A stretch of DNA of 64,000 nucleotides from Mycobacterium triplex (GCF_000689255.1 NZ_HG964446.1:3950734-4014733); one strand, 5' to 3'; counted from the stretch's first letter, positions 49,705 to 59,437 are shown. Notes: generated by a model from the letters alone, not told the origin. Translations and numbers: made by a program.

Positions 49705-51651
49705 CTATCTTCGCCGCAGCGCGTCCGGCAGCGACTTGCTGTATAGCACGACAAGTTCGCGGTTCGGCCTTGTAAGGGCCGTGTACAGCGGCCCCAGACG
49801 TCCGTAGTTCTGGGGAAAGTCGGCGGGCTCTACCACCACGACCGCGTCGAACTCCAAGCCCCGGGCCGCGTCGGGCTCGAGCACAGTCACCTCGCGTCCG
49901 TCCTGCTCCCAAAGCTGTGCGTCAAACCCAGTTGCCTTCCAACCCTTAGATCGCAGCGTCTTAGTGACGACAACTGGGTTAACGGTGATCACGGCGACGG
50001 TGCCCATTGGGTATGCGGCCAGAAGTCGATCCGCCTGGCCAATGACGGCTGCGCCAAGCTCCTTTGGCTGCACCTTCTCGACCGTCGGCGCAGGACCGTC
50101 CTCCTGAAAGGCGACAACTAAGCGCTCGCTACGCGGAAGGAGGCGACTGGCGAACTCCAAAATGCGCCGCGTGGAACGATATCCACGCTCTAGCTGGCGG
50201 ACTGGGGTGTCCTCGGCGATCGCGATCAGCTCGAGAACATGCGCCCAGCTCGACAGGGTGTGATCTGACCGGCGCTGATTCAAGTCGCCGAGAATCGTCC
50301 ATGCATTGGCCTCGTTGATCTCGTCCAGCAGAAACCACGCGAGCGGCGTTACGTCTTGCGCCTCGTCAATGATGATATGTTCGACCCCCTTGAGGTCGTC
50401 GGGCGCAGCCACTTGCCAACGGATGAACGCCAGCAACGGCGAATGGGTCATTAGCGGTAACGCGTCCTTGTACGGCGGAAGCCCGCGGAAATAACCTATC
50501 CAGTCCGTGTCTTCGGTTACCTTCCCGCCTTGCAAACGAAGAAACTCATATACTTGCTCGGTCGTCGGCACGACTCCCTTTGCATCTTTCAGACGACCGA
50601 TTCCTCTGCGCCCAAAACGCCCCAGTTCCCAGTCGACATCTCGCCAGACAGTCGAAATCGGCCCTCGCGGAATCCCTTTGAGGTCAAGGATGTGTTGCAT
50701 CAGCTCGGGTAGCGACATCACTTTGATGCGCTCCGAGCTACCCGTAAGACGATTGATGATGTCGCGTATGTGTCTGGAATACCGCGTGGTCGGGCCGACG
50801 ACCAAGACGTTGCCATCAAGCGTATTCTCAGGCGGCGTCTGTGGGTCGACGAGATATGCGGCTCGATGCGACGCAATGATCGTCTTCCCGGTCCCAGGCT
50901 TGCCTTCGATTATCATGCTGTCCATCGCCGGAACCGTCACAAGTTCATATTGGTCCGGCTGAAGTGTCGACAACACCGGCGCAAGGCTTTTGGTTCTGGG
51001 CGCCTGCAGTTGTGCACGCAGCGCCGACTCAGCCCGCACGGGTCTTACTCCGTGGTCGGGATGACGACGCTGTTGAGAAGGGAAAGCTTCAGGAGGGTGC
51101 TCTCGCGCCGACACTTCGTCACCGCGCAGCCCCGAACTCGCTGGATTCGGCAGGTCTCGGGAAGGCAGACTCGCCCGGTTTGGCGGCGCAGGGATCGAAA
51201 GCCCACGCTTGCGGAATGGCTGCGTAGGAGCATCATCGCGCACCACATCGTCTGTAAAATCAACAATCTGGCCGTTACGGTGGACGAAAGACCGGATGAC
51301 GGCGACACCCTCGCACAACGGGTGGTGGTTGGTGCCCCGGAAAAAAGTACACGCGATCGGCGCTGCCCAGCTGAATACTTCGATGCCGTCAAGCTCAAGG
51401 TGTTTCTCGCCAATGTAGAAGTCACTACCGCCGTCGAGCACCGAATGGTCTGGCGCTTGCAAGGCGATACGGCCGACGAGCTCTCCGACTGGGACTTGGC
51501 GTTGTCGTGGCAAGCCGTCGCGGGTCCATAACAAGTTCCGCGGTCCATCAAATGTGGTGGGGCGACTTGCTTTTTCCCTCAGCATCTTGGCGTATCGCTT
51601 CTCAGCCGTACGCTCGTCTTCGAGTTCGAGGTCCTTTCGCGCGGCACTCAT
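49705..51651 (-). CDS. HelD/UvrD-like helicase-fold ATPase
   Basis: 648 aa. Walker A is EGKPGTGKTIIASHRAAYL (about residue 245), Walker B-type IIIDEAQDVTPLAW near 430, and the C-terminal UvrD motifs are LEPDAARGLEFDAVVVVEP (about 590) and YTALTRPNRELVVLY. The N-terminal 120 residues contain VGRIALQAPDHSVLDGG and SWAAPIACTFFRG, the pattern of HelD, the ATPase that removes stalled RNA polymerase, but the long HelD N-terminal coiled coil is shortened. The ATG at 51651 overlaps the SNF2 gene stop (ATGA), so the pair is translationally coupled. Which of DNA unwinding or RNA polymerase release it performs is not decidable here. Confidence 0.78.
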   Translation of the reverse strand: MSAARKDLELEDERTAEKRYAKMLREKASRPTTFDGPRNLLWTRDGLPRQRQVPVGELVGRIALQAPDHSVLDGGSDFYIGEKHLELDGIEVFSWAAPIACTFFRGTNHHPLCEGVAVIRSFVHRNGQIVDFTDDVVRDDAPTQPFRKRGLSIPAPPNRASLPSRDLPNPASSGLRGDEVSAREHPPEAFPSQQRRHPDHGVRPVRAESALRAQLQAPRTKSLAPVLSTLQPDQYELVTVPAMDSMIIEGKPGTGKTIIASHRAAYLVDPQTPPENTLDGNVLVVGPTTRYSRHIRDIINRLTGSSERIKVMSLPELMQHILDLKGIPRGPISTVWRDVDWELGRFGRRGIGRLKDAKGVVPTTEQVYEFLRLQGGKVTEDTDWIGYFRGLPPYKDALPLMTHSPLLAFIRWQVAAPDDLKGVEHIIIDEAQDVTPLAWFLLDEINEANAWTILGDLNQRRSDHTLSSWAHVLELIAIAEDTPVRQLERGYRSTRRILEFASRLLPRSERLVVAFQEDGPAPTVEKVQPKELGAAVIGQADRLLAAYPMGTVAVITVNPVVVTKTLRSKGWKATGFDAQLWEQDGREVTVLEPDAARGLEFDAVVVVEPADFPQNYGRLGPLYTALTRPNRELVVLYSKSLPDALRRR

Positions 51652-54600
51652 AAGTGTTCCATTGACGACGTGACGTCGATGACACAAGCGGCCAACGGCT
51701 CGAGCCTGATTTCCGGTTGTACGTCGTTTTGCAATTCGGCCGATAAGCGTGCGAAACGCTCTTGGGCCCTGCGCTTTTGACTTTGAAACAGCGCGATTGA
51801 CCGGCTGCCGCGACCGCGCGAGATGGCAGTAGCGATGCGGTTGTCGATTGCTTGAATCCTGCGTTGATGCTGGGACTGCAAAGTGATTGCTCTTGCGTCT
51901 TGAAGCGCGCGGAACTCATGGTCTCGCTTAGTTTGTTCATATGAATGGCGGCGGTGCAGCTGGTTCAAAGCTCGCTCTGCAAGTTTGTCGAGCCGATCAA
52001 TAGCCCGCCACGGGCCGTCGACGAGTTTGCCCTCTGCTAAGGCTGCCAATAACGCGTTGACTGGCCCGTCTCCGGCATCCCGTCCAGTTTCTGTAACGGC
52101 GGCGCCCCAAATCTCGTCGCCGCCCCGCGATGCAGCTACAGCCTTCGCCATGACGACAACATAAACACCGGGTACGACATCTTCGGACGTTGCGGCAAGT
52201 CGAAGTGAAGCAAACCGTGCTTGCCGGTGGCCCGGCACCGCGGCCGCCGCCATCGCCAGGGGACTTGTCGCGGTTAAAAGCATGCCGCCGCCTGTTCGAG
52301 CCAATTCCTGGTCGAGTACCAGTGATATAGGGGTTTCGTCGCGCAGTTGCATCGCGATCGCGCTGGTCTCTGCACGGGTCCGCTGGGCTGACCTGGCTAG
52401 CTCGTCGACACGCGCGGCCATGGCGGGGTTGCCGCGCAATTCGGCGGTCCGCCTGTCGCCGGCGAAGTGGATCCCAGCGGCACCGTCGACTCGTGCCCAG
52501 TCATCGAGCAGGTGTGCGAGCTCGTGCTGGCCAATGTAGCGCCCCGTTCTGATGAGATCGTCTTCCAAACCGGCGACGTCAACGTCATTGCTCACCAGCA
52601 GGGCACTCGAAGCGTCAGTTAGGTCCTGTAGCCCGGCGCGCTGCTCCTCGATTGCCGTCAGCGCTTCGTGCAACTTCTGCTCACGCTGCGCGGGAGTCAG
52701 CGTGAAGTCGAAGCCAGCTTCGAGAACTTTCGGGGCGACCGCGGCGATGATCGGTTCGAGTGCCCCGATCGAGGATTCGAAGATGCCGATCCGGTCCAGC
52801 AGGCGAGACAGGATGCGTTCGTCGATGGTGGCCTCGTTCACGAAGTTGACCACAAGGATGGTCTCTTCTTTCTGGCCGATCCGGTCGATGCGCCCGATCC
52901 GTTGCTCGATTTCCATGGGATTCCACGGCAGGTCGTAGTTTACGACTGCAGAACAGAATTCGAAGTCCAAGCCCTCGCTGGCGACGCGGTTAGCGAGCAC
53001 GAAATCGTATGCACCGGAACGGAAGTCGGCCATGATGCGGTGGCGTTGTTCGCGGCTCACGCCGCCGTGCATGACCGAAACGCGGAAGTCGCTGTCAAGC
53101 CGCTGCATGAGGTACGCGAGGGTGGGCCGGGAGTGGGTAAACACCAACGCTTGCCGATCCTGGCCGTGCAGCATGCCCAGCACTCCACGCAATACGTCGA
53201 ACTTCGTGTCGACATTTTCAGGGAGGCGTAGAGCCGCCGCCACCAGTTCCGGGTGCGGCTCAAGGCGTCCTGCGGATTCGTCCGAGTCGGCATCGGAGAT
53301 GTCTCCAAACGCTTGCGGGTCAAGTACTGCACGACGGGCCATGGGCAGGCAAGCGCTGGCGAGCCGCAGTGGCATCTGCATGGCGAAGTGCAGCGGCATT
53401 CCCATCTCGGCGGCCCTGTCCCTGCACCACCGCAGGTATTCCTCGTAAAAGTCGAGTTCGGCCTGGACCCAGGTGACTTCTTCTCTGTCTAATGTTCTCT
53501 TGGCCTTGCGGTCGTCGACCTCGACCTTCTTGGTCCGGGTGATCACGGTCGACAGAGTGTTGAGGTCAGCCAGATAGCGCTTCGCGTCCACAATGTCGCG
53601 TGGTGTCAGATCGTCTTTGGCTAGCAGTCCAGCCAACAATTCGAAATCGGGACGGCGCATCAGTGCTCCGCCAAGGACCGTCGTTGTCAGCTTGTTGAGC
53701 TGGGCGAGCAGTTCGCTACCTTTGACCCCTTTCTCCACCAGGCGAGCCGCGACGGCGTTGATGATGCGGTTGGGCTCCAGCCGAAGTTCGAGGTCGCGGA
53801 TGTCGCCAAAATCTTCTGGGGCAAGCAACTCCAGTAGGTTCAGCAAATCTTCTTGGCGGAGGTTGATGGGCGTCGCCGTTAGAAACACCAGGCTGTCGGC
53901 CCATTCGGCGAGGCGGGTTCCCAGCGTGTAGCTCTTCGTGTCCTGATTGCGCATGGAATGCGCTTCATCGACGATGATCAGGTCGAATTCCGGGGGGAGG
54001 TCATCAAGTTCATCGAGTCCTCCCCAGGTACGTAGACGTTCGAGGCTGCAGACGTAAGCCTGCCGGCCGGGCAGCCGGTTCTGGCGATGCCGCGCGAGAA
54101 AGTTCCGCAGCCCGTCGCTGTCCAGTTCGGTCAGTTCGAACTCGAACCGGTCCTCCATCTCCTCTGTCCACTTGCCGACTAGGCTTGCGGGACAGACGAC
54201 GAGCACGCGGTCGGCCTCTCGTCGTGCTTCGAGTTCCGTCCAGATCAAGCCTGCCTCGATGGTCTTTCCGAGACCCACTTCGTCGGCGATCAAAAGACGT
54301 GCTTTGCCACTTTGCAAGAGCTTGATGACGGGCTTGAACTGATACGGGCGGAATGTCGTGCGGGTGGCGCGAAACGAGAACAAGGTGTTGGCAAATTTCC
54401 CTTGTAGCTTTGCCCGAGTGAGGGTGGCGCCGAATCGGCGCGCCGGAGTCGGGTCAGCGGTTACCCACGTTCGAGGGTCGTCGAGCTGGGGCCGCGGATT
54501 GAGCGACGACTCGACGACGTTTTGCTGATGCCCGTCGATAATCACCGTGTACGACCATTGGTTACTCAGAAACTTGCGATCGCGGATTACGACGTCGTCA

Positions 54601-55067
54601 TTACGTGGGTGGGTCACAGCCGCTTCGTTGATGTTGAAGAGCGGATGTGGCACCGGCACCGCATTCGGCCAGAGTTGCTCAGCCCAGCCCCACGCAGCCA
54701 TAAGCGGATGGCCATCGTTTAGCTCGTCGACTGGTGTGACCATGGCATCACCCGGCGATGCGCCGGCGACCACCTGGAGGATGAGTGCGCCTTCGTCGAT
54801 GCCTTGGAACCAATACAGACCCTCAGGCAGCTCCACTCCGGGCTGCCAAATCAACCGACATTCCGCGACACGGCTAACAAGGTCGCGGATCGGCCCATCA
54901 AGAACTAGTGCACGCGTGAAATTCCCGCGGCTCAACGCGGCGTCGATTCGGTCGCAGTCCGGATGGTAGCCAAACGAAGGCGCCGTCCCGCCGATTGATG
55001 AAGTCAACGACGTCATCGATCTCTTAGTCCTTGCCGGCATATCGGCACCCACAACCCGCAAGGACAT
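51648..55067 (-). CDS. SNF2-family DEAD/DEAH-box helicase (BrxHII/DrmD-like)
   Basis: 1139 aa. Walker A is IADEVGLGKTIEAGLIW (about 260-276), motif II DEAH at 367-370, motif III TATP at 397-400, and the C-terminal helicase lobe has HGGVSREQRHR, ASEGLDFEF and EQRIGRIDRIGQ (Q-x-x-G-R-x-x-R-x-G-Q). The 200-residue N-terminal part and 350-residue C-terminal helical part have no other domain I recognise. SNF2-type helicases accompany several BREX and DISARM loci (BrxHII, DrmD), but this one is separated from the BREX operon by the remnant and the HelD-like gene. Other ATG starts at 55040 and 55016 are equally possible; none has a strong ribosome binding site. Confidence 0.82.
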   Translation of the reverse strand: MSLRVVGADMPARTKRSMTSLTSSIGGTAPSFGYHPDCDRIDAALSRGNFTRALVLDGPIRDLVSRVAECRLIWQPGVELPEGLYWFQGIDEGALILQVVAGASPGDAMVTPVDELNDGHPLMAAWGWAEQLWPNAVPVPHPLFNINEAAVTHPRNDDVVIRDRKFLSNQWSYTVIIDGHQQNVVESSLNPRPQLDDPRTWVTADPTPARRFGATLTRAKLQGKFANTLFSFRATRTTFRPYQFKPVIKLLQSGKARLLIADEVGLGKTIEAGLIWTELEARREADRVLVVCPASLVGKWTEEMEDRFEFELTELDSDGLRNFLARHRQNRLPGRQAYVCSLERLRTWGGLDELDDLPPEFDLIIVDEAHSMRNQDTKSYTLGTRLAEWADSLVFLTATPINLRQEDLLNLLELLAPEDFGDIRDLELRLEPNRIINAVAARLVEKGVKGSELLAQLNKLTTTVLGGALMRRPDFELLAGLLAKDDLTPRDIVDAKRYLADLNTLSTVITRTKKVEVDDRKAKRTLDREEVTWVQAELDFYEEYLRWCRDRAAEMGMPLHFAMQMPLRLASACLPMARRAVLDPQAFGDISDADSDESAGRLEPHPELVAAALRLPENVDTKFDVLRGVLGMLHGQDRQALVFTHSRPTLAYLMQRLDSDFRVSVMHGGVSREQRHRIMADFRSGAYDFVLANRVASEGLDFEFCSAVVNYDLPWNPMEIEQRIGRIDRIGQKEETILVVNFVNEATIDERILSRLLDRIGIFESSIGALEPIIAAVAPKVLEAGFDFTLTPAQREQKLHEALTAIEEQRAGLQDLTDASSALLVSNDVDVAGLEDDLIRTGRYIGQHELAHLLDDWARVDGAAGIHFAGDRRTAELRGNPAMAARVDELARSAQRTRAETSAIAMQLRDETPISLVLDQELARTGGGMLLTATSPLAMAAAAVPGHRQARFASLRLAATSEDVVPGVYVVVMAKAVAASRGGDEIWGAAVTETGRDAGDGPVNALLAALAEGKLVDGPWRAIDRLDKLAERALNQLHRRHSYEQTKRDHEFRALQDARAITLQSQHQRRIQAIDNRIATAISRGRGSRSIALFQSQKRRAQERFARLSAELQNDVQPEIRLEPLAACVIDVTSSMEHL

Positions 55068-55430
55068 ACCGACGGGGCAATACGCCTTGGCTTGGGTGAG
55101 CGTCTCTTGTCAACCTGTAGTCCCTCGATTGCAATGCGTTGCAGAAACCGACACTGTCGAGCGCTTGAGCAGCATGGATTTCAGGCCACGATGCGGTCCG
55201 CGTCATGAAACCATGATTACGCCGGCTTCGTGCCGTATTGCGGCACATCGATACAGTCATGGCCTGGCTCTACGAGTTGTACGTCCAAAGGCGGTGACTC
55301 GGACGACCAACTATCGCTTTAGGCTTCTAAATCCATCACGCCGAGTCAGGCGGCGCGCCCAGGGCTCGGGTTCGGTGGGGGTGCGGCTGATTAACGCATC
55401 GGTTTTCAAACGACGTCTGATGCGGCCGCT
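55068..55430. other. 363 nt intergenic at the right edge of the island
   Basis: Upstream region of the SNF2 gene and downstream of the VOC gene. It holds no gene, tRNA or repeat that I can see, and its composition changes here from island-like to core-like. The promoter of the helicase pair must lie in the first part, but no clear -10/-35 pair stands out. Confidence 0.5.
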
Positions 55431-55892
55431 CTACTTCTGTGCAGGCCGAGGCGGCAACGCCGCCAACCACCCGTCCGAAAGAAGTTCCAGCAGCTGACCA
55501 TCCGGATCCCGGATCATCGCCATCGCGTCGGTCACCGTCCCGTCGACTACCGCTCCCCCGAACTCCGCAACCTGAGCCAGCACACCCAGAAGGTCGGACA
55601 CCGAGAGTGAAATATGTGTCAGCCCAATCTGATCCATAACGCGCTCCGCGCCGGCGTGGACCTCGCGGGCAGAGTAGTCCATGAGTTCGAGCACGAAGCC
55701 ATCCCGCACTAGGTAGGTCGCGTGCACACCGAGCGGCTCCGGAAGCTGCACAAGCTTGGCGGTCGGGCCGTCGGGCGGGTCAAGCTCCCACCAGAACTGG
55801 AAACCGAGCAGGCCCTCGTAGAACCGGCGCGACCGCGTGGTATCGGAGACGCACAAGCCGACGTGGTTGAAAACCGTTCGATGCTCAGTCAT
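55431..55892 (-). CDS. VOC-superfamily (glyoxalase/dioxygenase) protein
   Basis: 153 aa with two beta-alpha-beta-beta-beta repeats: FNHVGLCVSDTTRSRRFYEGL (metal-ligand His near residue 9), then GLTHISLSVSDLLGVL near 89 and a conserved Glu near LLELLSDG at the end. The metal-ligand pattern His...Glu fits the VOC family, but the enzymatic reaction cannot be assigned. Divergent from the P450 gene, with about 47 nt between starts. First core-like gene after the defence island. Confidence 0.8.
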   Translation of the reverse strand: MTEHRTVFNHVGLCVSDTTRSRRFYEGLLGFQFWWELDPPDGPTAKLVQLPEPLGVHATYLVRDGFVLELMDYSAREVHAGAERVMDQIGLTHISLSVSDLLGVLAQVAEFGGAVVDGTVTDAMAMIRDPDGQLLELLSDGWLAALPPRPAQK

Positions 55893-55939
55893 CGCTCCTA
55901 CTTCAGTTGCGGCCCCAGAAGCTTAATAATGCAAAGATA

Positions 55940-57190
55940 GTGAGAAAGCAATCGCCGCGCCCCGACGTCGCCGAAGACGCGATCGTCGACTTCGACCATC
56001 ACTCCGACGCCTTCAACGACAACCAAGAAGCCGTCCACGCCATCCTCAGGCAGAAATGCCCGGTCGCCTGGAACACCAACTACGGCGGGTTTTGGTATCT
56101 CACCAGCTACGACGCCGTCAGCCAAACCGCGAAAGACGACGCCACCTTCTCCCACAAATACGAACCGAACGCCGACAACGGCGTGAACTATCAGGGCGAG
56201 ATGGGCGTCCCGCGCCCAGAAGGCCAACCGGCCCTGGGTATCGGTGAAATAGACGGCCCGTACCACCTCGCCCTACGACACGCGCTGGCCCCGTTCTTCT
56301 CCCCCGGCGCCGTCGAGAAACTCCAGCCCTTCATGGAAAACAAGGCCCACGAGTTCCTCGACCGGCACATCGACAAAGGCCACATGGACCTGGTGCTCGA
56401 CTACGCCAGCCCGGTCCCGGCCATCCTGACGATGAAGCTGATGGGCCTGCCGCTGGACAACTGGCACCTGTACGCCACGCTCTTTCACAATGTCATGGCC
56501 GTCCCGCAAGACAGCCCCGAATACGCCGACGCCATCAGCAAAGTGCCGGCCATGATGCAAGAAGTCCTCGAGTACGCGGCCACCAGACGGGCCAAGCCCA
56601 AGGAAGACCTGACCGGCTTCCTGATCCAATTCGAGTTCGACGGACAACACCTCACCGACGAACAGCTGCTCAACATCCTGTGGAACCTGATCGCCGGTGG
56701 CGTCGACACCACCACCTCCCAAACCGCGCTCACGCTAAGACATCTGGGCACGCACCCGAACCTGCGGCAACAGCTCATCGACAACCCCGGGCTCTACCGC
56801 ACCGCCACGGACGAATTCCTGCGCTACTTCAGCGTCAACCGCTCCTTGAGCCGCACCGTCACCCGAGACGTCGAGCTCCACGGCCAACACCTCCGCAAAA
56901 ACGACCGGCTCATCATCAGCTGGCTCTCCGCCAACCACGACGAAAAAGAATTCGAACGTCCCGACGAGGTCATCCTCGATCGAACACCCAACCGTCACTT
57001 GGCCTTCGGGCTCGGCCCTCACCGCTGCATCGGCTCGCACCTGGCGCGGCTGATGTCGGAGGTGATGGTCAAGGCCGTCCTCGACCGCATCCCCGACTAC
57101 CAAGTCCAAGACGGAGCCCACCAATATCTCGGCAACCCGAGCATGACGGGCCTAGCCAAACTCCCGGTCACCTTCACACCGAAAACTTAG
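55940..57190 (+). CDS. Cytochrome P450
   Basis: 416 aa. The I-helix motif is LIAGGVDTTTSQTALTL (about residue 253), ExxR is at E-F-L-R in TATDEFLRYFSVNR, and the haem loop is FGLGPHRCIGSHLARL, with the Cys ligand. Substrate unknown. I prefer the GTG at 55940 over the TTG at 55907 because the longer start reads into the divergent promoter; neither has a strong ribosome binding site. The 3' end overlaps the convergent hydrolase-cyclase gene by 4 nt. No ferredoxin gene lies next to it. Confidence 0.85.
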   Translation: MRKQSPRPDVAEDAIVDFDHHSDAFNDNQEAVHAILRQKCPVAWNTNYGGFWYLTSYDAVSQTAKDDATFSHKYEPNADNGVNYQGEMGVPRPEGQPALGIGEIDGPYHLALRHALAPFFSPGAVEKLQPFMENKAHEFLDRHIDKGHMDLVLDYASPVPAILTMKLMGLPLDNWHLYATLFHNVMAVPQDSPEYADAISKVPAMMQEVLEYAATRRAKPKEDLTGFLIQFEFDGQHLTDEQLLNILWNLIAGGVDTTTSQTALTLRHLGTHPNLRQQLIDNPGLYRTATDEFLRYFSVNRSLSRTVTRDVELHGQHLRKNDRLIISWLSANHDEKEFERPDEVILDRTPNRHLAFGLGPHRCIGSHLARLMSEVMVKAVLDRIPDYQVQDGAHQYLGNPSMTGLAKLPVTFTPKT

Positions 57191-58521
57191 GCCACCGCCA
57201 GCACCGGCCAACGACCCCGCACACCGCGCAGTTCGTGAGTCCCGCGGCTGTCAAACGCAATACGAGACCCGAGCACCAACGGCGGCACCACTCCGGACAC
57301 CAGCACCTCCCCGGGCCCGGCCATCGCCATGATCCGCGCCGCGACATGCACCGCGATCCCGTGCACGTCGCCGTCGGCGACCTCCACCTCACCGGTATGC
57401 AGGCCGGCGCGGATGTCGAGCCCGAGGTCTTGCACGGAGTCGCGAATCGCGCACGCGCAGTTGATCGCTCGCGCCGGCCCGTCGAAAGTCGCCAACGCGC
57501 CGTCGCCGGTGAACTTCACCACCTCACCCCGCGCGCTCGAGACGTGCTTGCGCACGATCTCGTTGTGCGCGTCCAGCGCAACGGTCCACGCGTCGTCGCC
57601 CAGCGCCAAGGCGCGTTCGGTGGACCCGACGATGTCGGTGAACATCACCGTCGACAGCACCCGGTTGGTGGGCGCGGCCGCGCGCCCGCCGGTGACGAAG
57701 GATTCGATCTCGTCGACCACCCGGTCGGCGTCGCCAGCGAACCACACGTCGTCGTCCCCGTCGAGCTCCACCAACCGCGCCTGCGGAATGTGGTCGGCGA
57801 GGTAGCGCCCATGCCCGCCGCGCACATGGCGATCGCCGACGCGATGCAGCAGCAGCGTCGGCGCCTGGATGCTCTGCACCGCGGGCCGAACGTCGGTGCG
57901 CAGGAACAGATCGAAGATCTCCTTGAAATAGCCGGGACCACCGGACAACCGCTCGCCGCGCGCCCACCACCGCCGCTTGCCGGCATCGCGAGCAAAACTG
58001 GGCCCCAAGTTATCCGTCACCCCACCCCTGCCGACGGTGTCGCCGAACGAATCGACATACCGGCTGAAGGCCGGCTCGGGCATCCCGTGCGGGTAGTCGT
58101 CGGCCCGCAGAAAGCGCGGGTACGCGCTGCACAACACCAGCGACCGCACCCGGTGCGGATGGCTCGCGGCCAGCAGCATCACCGGAAGCGCCGACTCAGA
58201 CATCCCGAACACCGTCGCACACTCGCTGCCGACCGCGTCCAGCACCGCGACCAGCCCGTCCGTCCACGCCTGCATCGCCGGACGATCGTTGATCGGCACC
58301 ACATCCGAGCTGCCCACCCCGAGCAGGTCGGTCATGATCAGGCGGCTGAACGACCCCAGCCGACGCAGGTGCCCCGCGACACTGGGCTCCTCCCACAACA
58401 GGTCGATCGGGAACGTACCGGTGGGCACGAATAGCAGATCGGGACCGTTGTCGGACACCACCTGATAGGCGAGATGGGCATCGCCGTCTCGCGCGTAGAC
58501 CGTTTCGGGGACGGTCGCCAT
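57187..58521 (-). CDS. Alpha/beta hydrolase-adenylate/guanylate cyclase fusion (LipJ/Rv1900c-like)
   Basis: 444 aa with two domains. Residues 1 to about 270 are an alpha/beta hydrolase fold whose nucleophile elbow reads FGMSESALP (usual G-x-S-x-G; the last Gly is Ser), and the region where the catalytic His is expected reads GDDDVWFAGD without His, so hydrolase activity is doubtful. Residues about 275-444 are a class III cyclase: metal-binding Asp in VMFTDIVGSTE and FTGDGALATFD, and VHVAARIMAMAG with His-x2-x-Arg in the transition-state position, as in Rv1900c from memory. It would make cAMP or cGMP, possibly gated by the hydrolase-like domain. Intracellular. Confidence 0.83.
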   Translation of the reverse strand: MATVPETVYARDGDAHLAYQVVSDNGPDLLFVPTGTFPIDLLWEEPSVAGHLRRLGSFSRLIMTDLLGVGSSDVVPINDRPAMQAWTDGLVAVLDAVGSECATVFGMSESALPVMLLAASHPHRVRSLVLCSAYPRFLRADDYPHGMPEPAFSRYVDSFGDTVGRGGVTDNLGPSFARDAGKRRWWARGERLSGGPGYFKEIFDLFLRTDVRPAVQSIQAPTLLLHRVGDRHVRGGHGRYLADHIPQARLVELDGDDDVWFAGDADRVVDEIESFVTGGRAAAPTNRVLSTVMFTDIVGSTERALALGDDAWTVALDAHNEIVRKHVSSARGEVVKFTGDGALATFDGPARAINCACAIRDSVQDLGLDIRAGLHTGEVEVADGDVHGIAVHVAARIMAMAGPGEVLVSGVVPPLVLGSRIAFDSRGTHELRGVRGRWPVLAVA

Positions 58522-58591
58522 GCACAGAAGCATGCCACCGCGCCACGTCAAGTCCTTGACCGGCGGTCAAAGCAGGGCCACTGTCGGATAC

Positions 58592-59437
58592 ATGAACGAC
58601 CCCGTCACGACGCTGGACGACCTCAAGAACGACCTGGCCGGCCGGCACAAGTGGACCCCGAGCAGCGGCGCACAAGTCGACCCCGCGCTCGTCGACGCCG
58701 ACATGGCGGCCCTGGATCGCGACGGCTACCTCGTCTGGGAAAACCTGCTCAGCGCCGACGAATGCCGACAGATCCGCGAAACCGTCGGCCCGTGGCTCGA
58801 CCACACCGGACGCAATGCCTTTGAAGGCCATCAAACCCAGCGCATCTACAGCGTGCTGAGCCGCACCCGCGCCTGCGACCGGCTCGTCGATCACCCGCGG
58901 GTGCTGGCGGTGCTCGATCGGCTGTTGATGCCCAACTACCTGCTATCGGCGTTGCAGGCCATCAACATTCAGCCCGGCGAAACCGCGCAGCTGCCCCACC
59001 ACGACGACGGGTTCTACCCGATCCCGCGGCCGCGGCCGCCGCTGGCCGCCGCGACCATCTGGGCGATCGACGACTTCACCCCCGACAACGGCGCGACGGT
59101 GGTGTTCCCTGGCAGCCACCGCTGGCCGGCGCGTCCACCCGGGCCCGACGACCCGTCCATACCCGTCGTGATGCCCGCCGGCTCGTGCGTCTTTTTCGTC
59201 GGCACGCTGTGGCACGGCGGCGGCGCGAACACCACCGACCACGCCCGGCTCGCCGTCACCGCCCAGTACTGCCAACCGTGGCTGCGGCCGATGGAATCGT
59301 TCACCCTGTCGATCCCGCGCGACGTCGCCCGCACCGTCTCCGACGACATTCGACGCATGATCGGCTACAGCATCCATCCACCGTTCGTCGGCGCGGTCGA
59401 CGGCCTGCACCCGTTGCGGCTGCTCGAGCAACCGTAA
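58592..59437 (+). CDS. Phytanoyl-CoA dioxygenase (PhyH)-family protein
   Basis: 281 aa Fe(II)/2-oxoglutarate-type dioxygenase. The jelly-roll metal ligands are H-x-D in QLPHHDDGFYPI (about residue 135) and the distal His in GTLWHGGGANTT (about 210), with an Arg in HARLAVTAQY binding 2-oxoglutarate. Substrate unknown; PhyH relatives hydroxylate acyl-CoA or small metabolites. It shares its last base with the start of the next gene (TAATG), so the two are translationally coupled. Confidence 0.83.
   Translation: MNDPVTTLDDLKNDLAGRHKWTPSSGAQVDPALVDADMAALDRDGYLVWENLLSADECRQIRETVGPWLDHTGRNAFEGHQTQRIYSVLSRTRACDRLVDHPRVLAVLDRLLMPNYLLSALQAINIQPGETAQLPHHDDGFYPIPRPRPPLAAATIWAIDDFTPDNGATVVFPGSHRWPARPPGPDDPSIPVVMPAGSCVFFVGTLWHGGGANTTDHARLAVTAQYCQPWLRPMESFTLSIPRDVARTVSDDIRRMIGYSIHPPFVGAVDGLHPLRLLEQP

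Noticed and set aside
51648..55067. DISARM system suggested by the DrmD-like SNF2 helicase
   Set aside because: No drmA, drmB, drmC or drmMI/drmMII-like gene is present; the neighbouring methyltransferase and other genes are clearly BREX.
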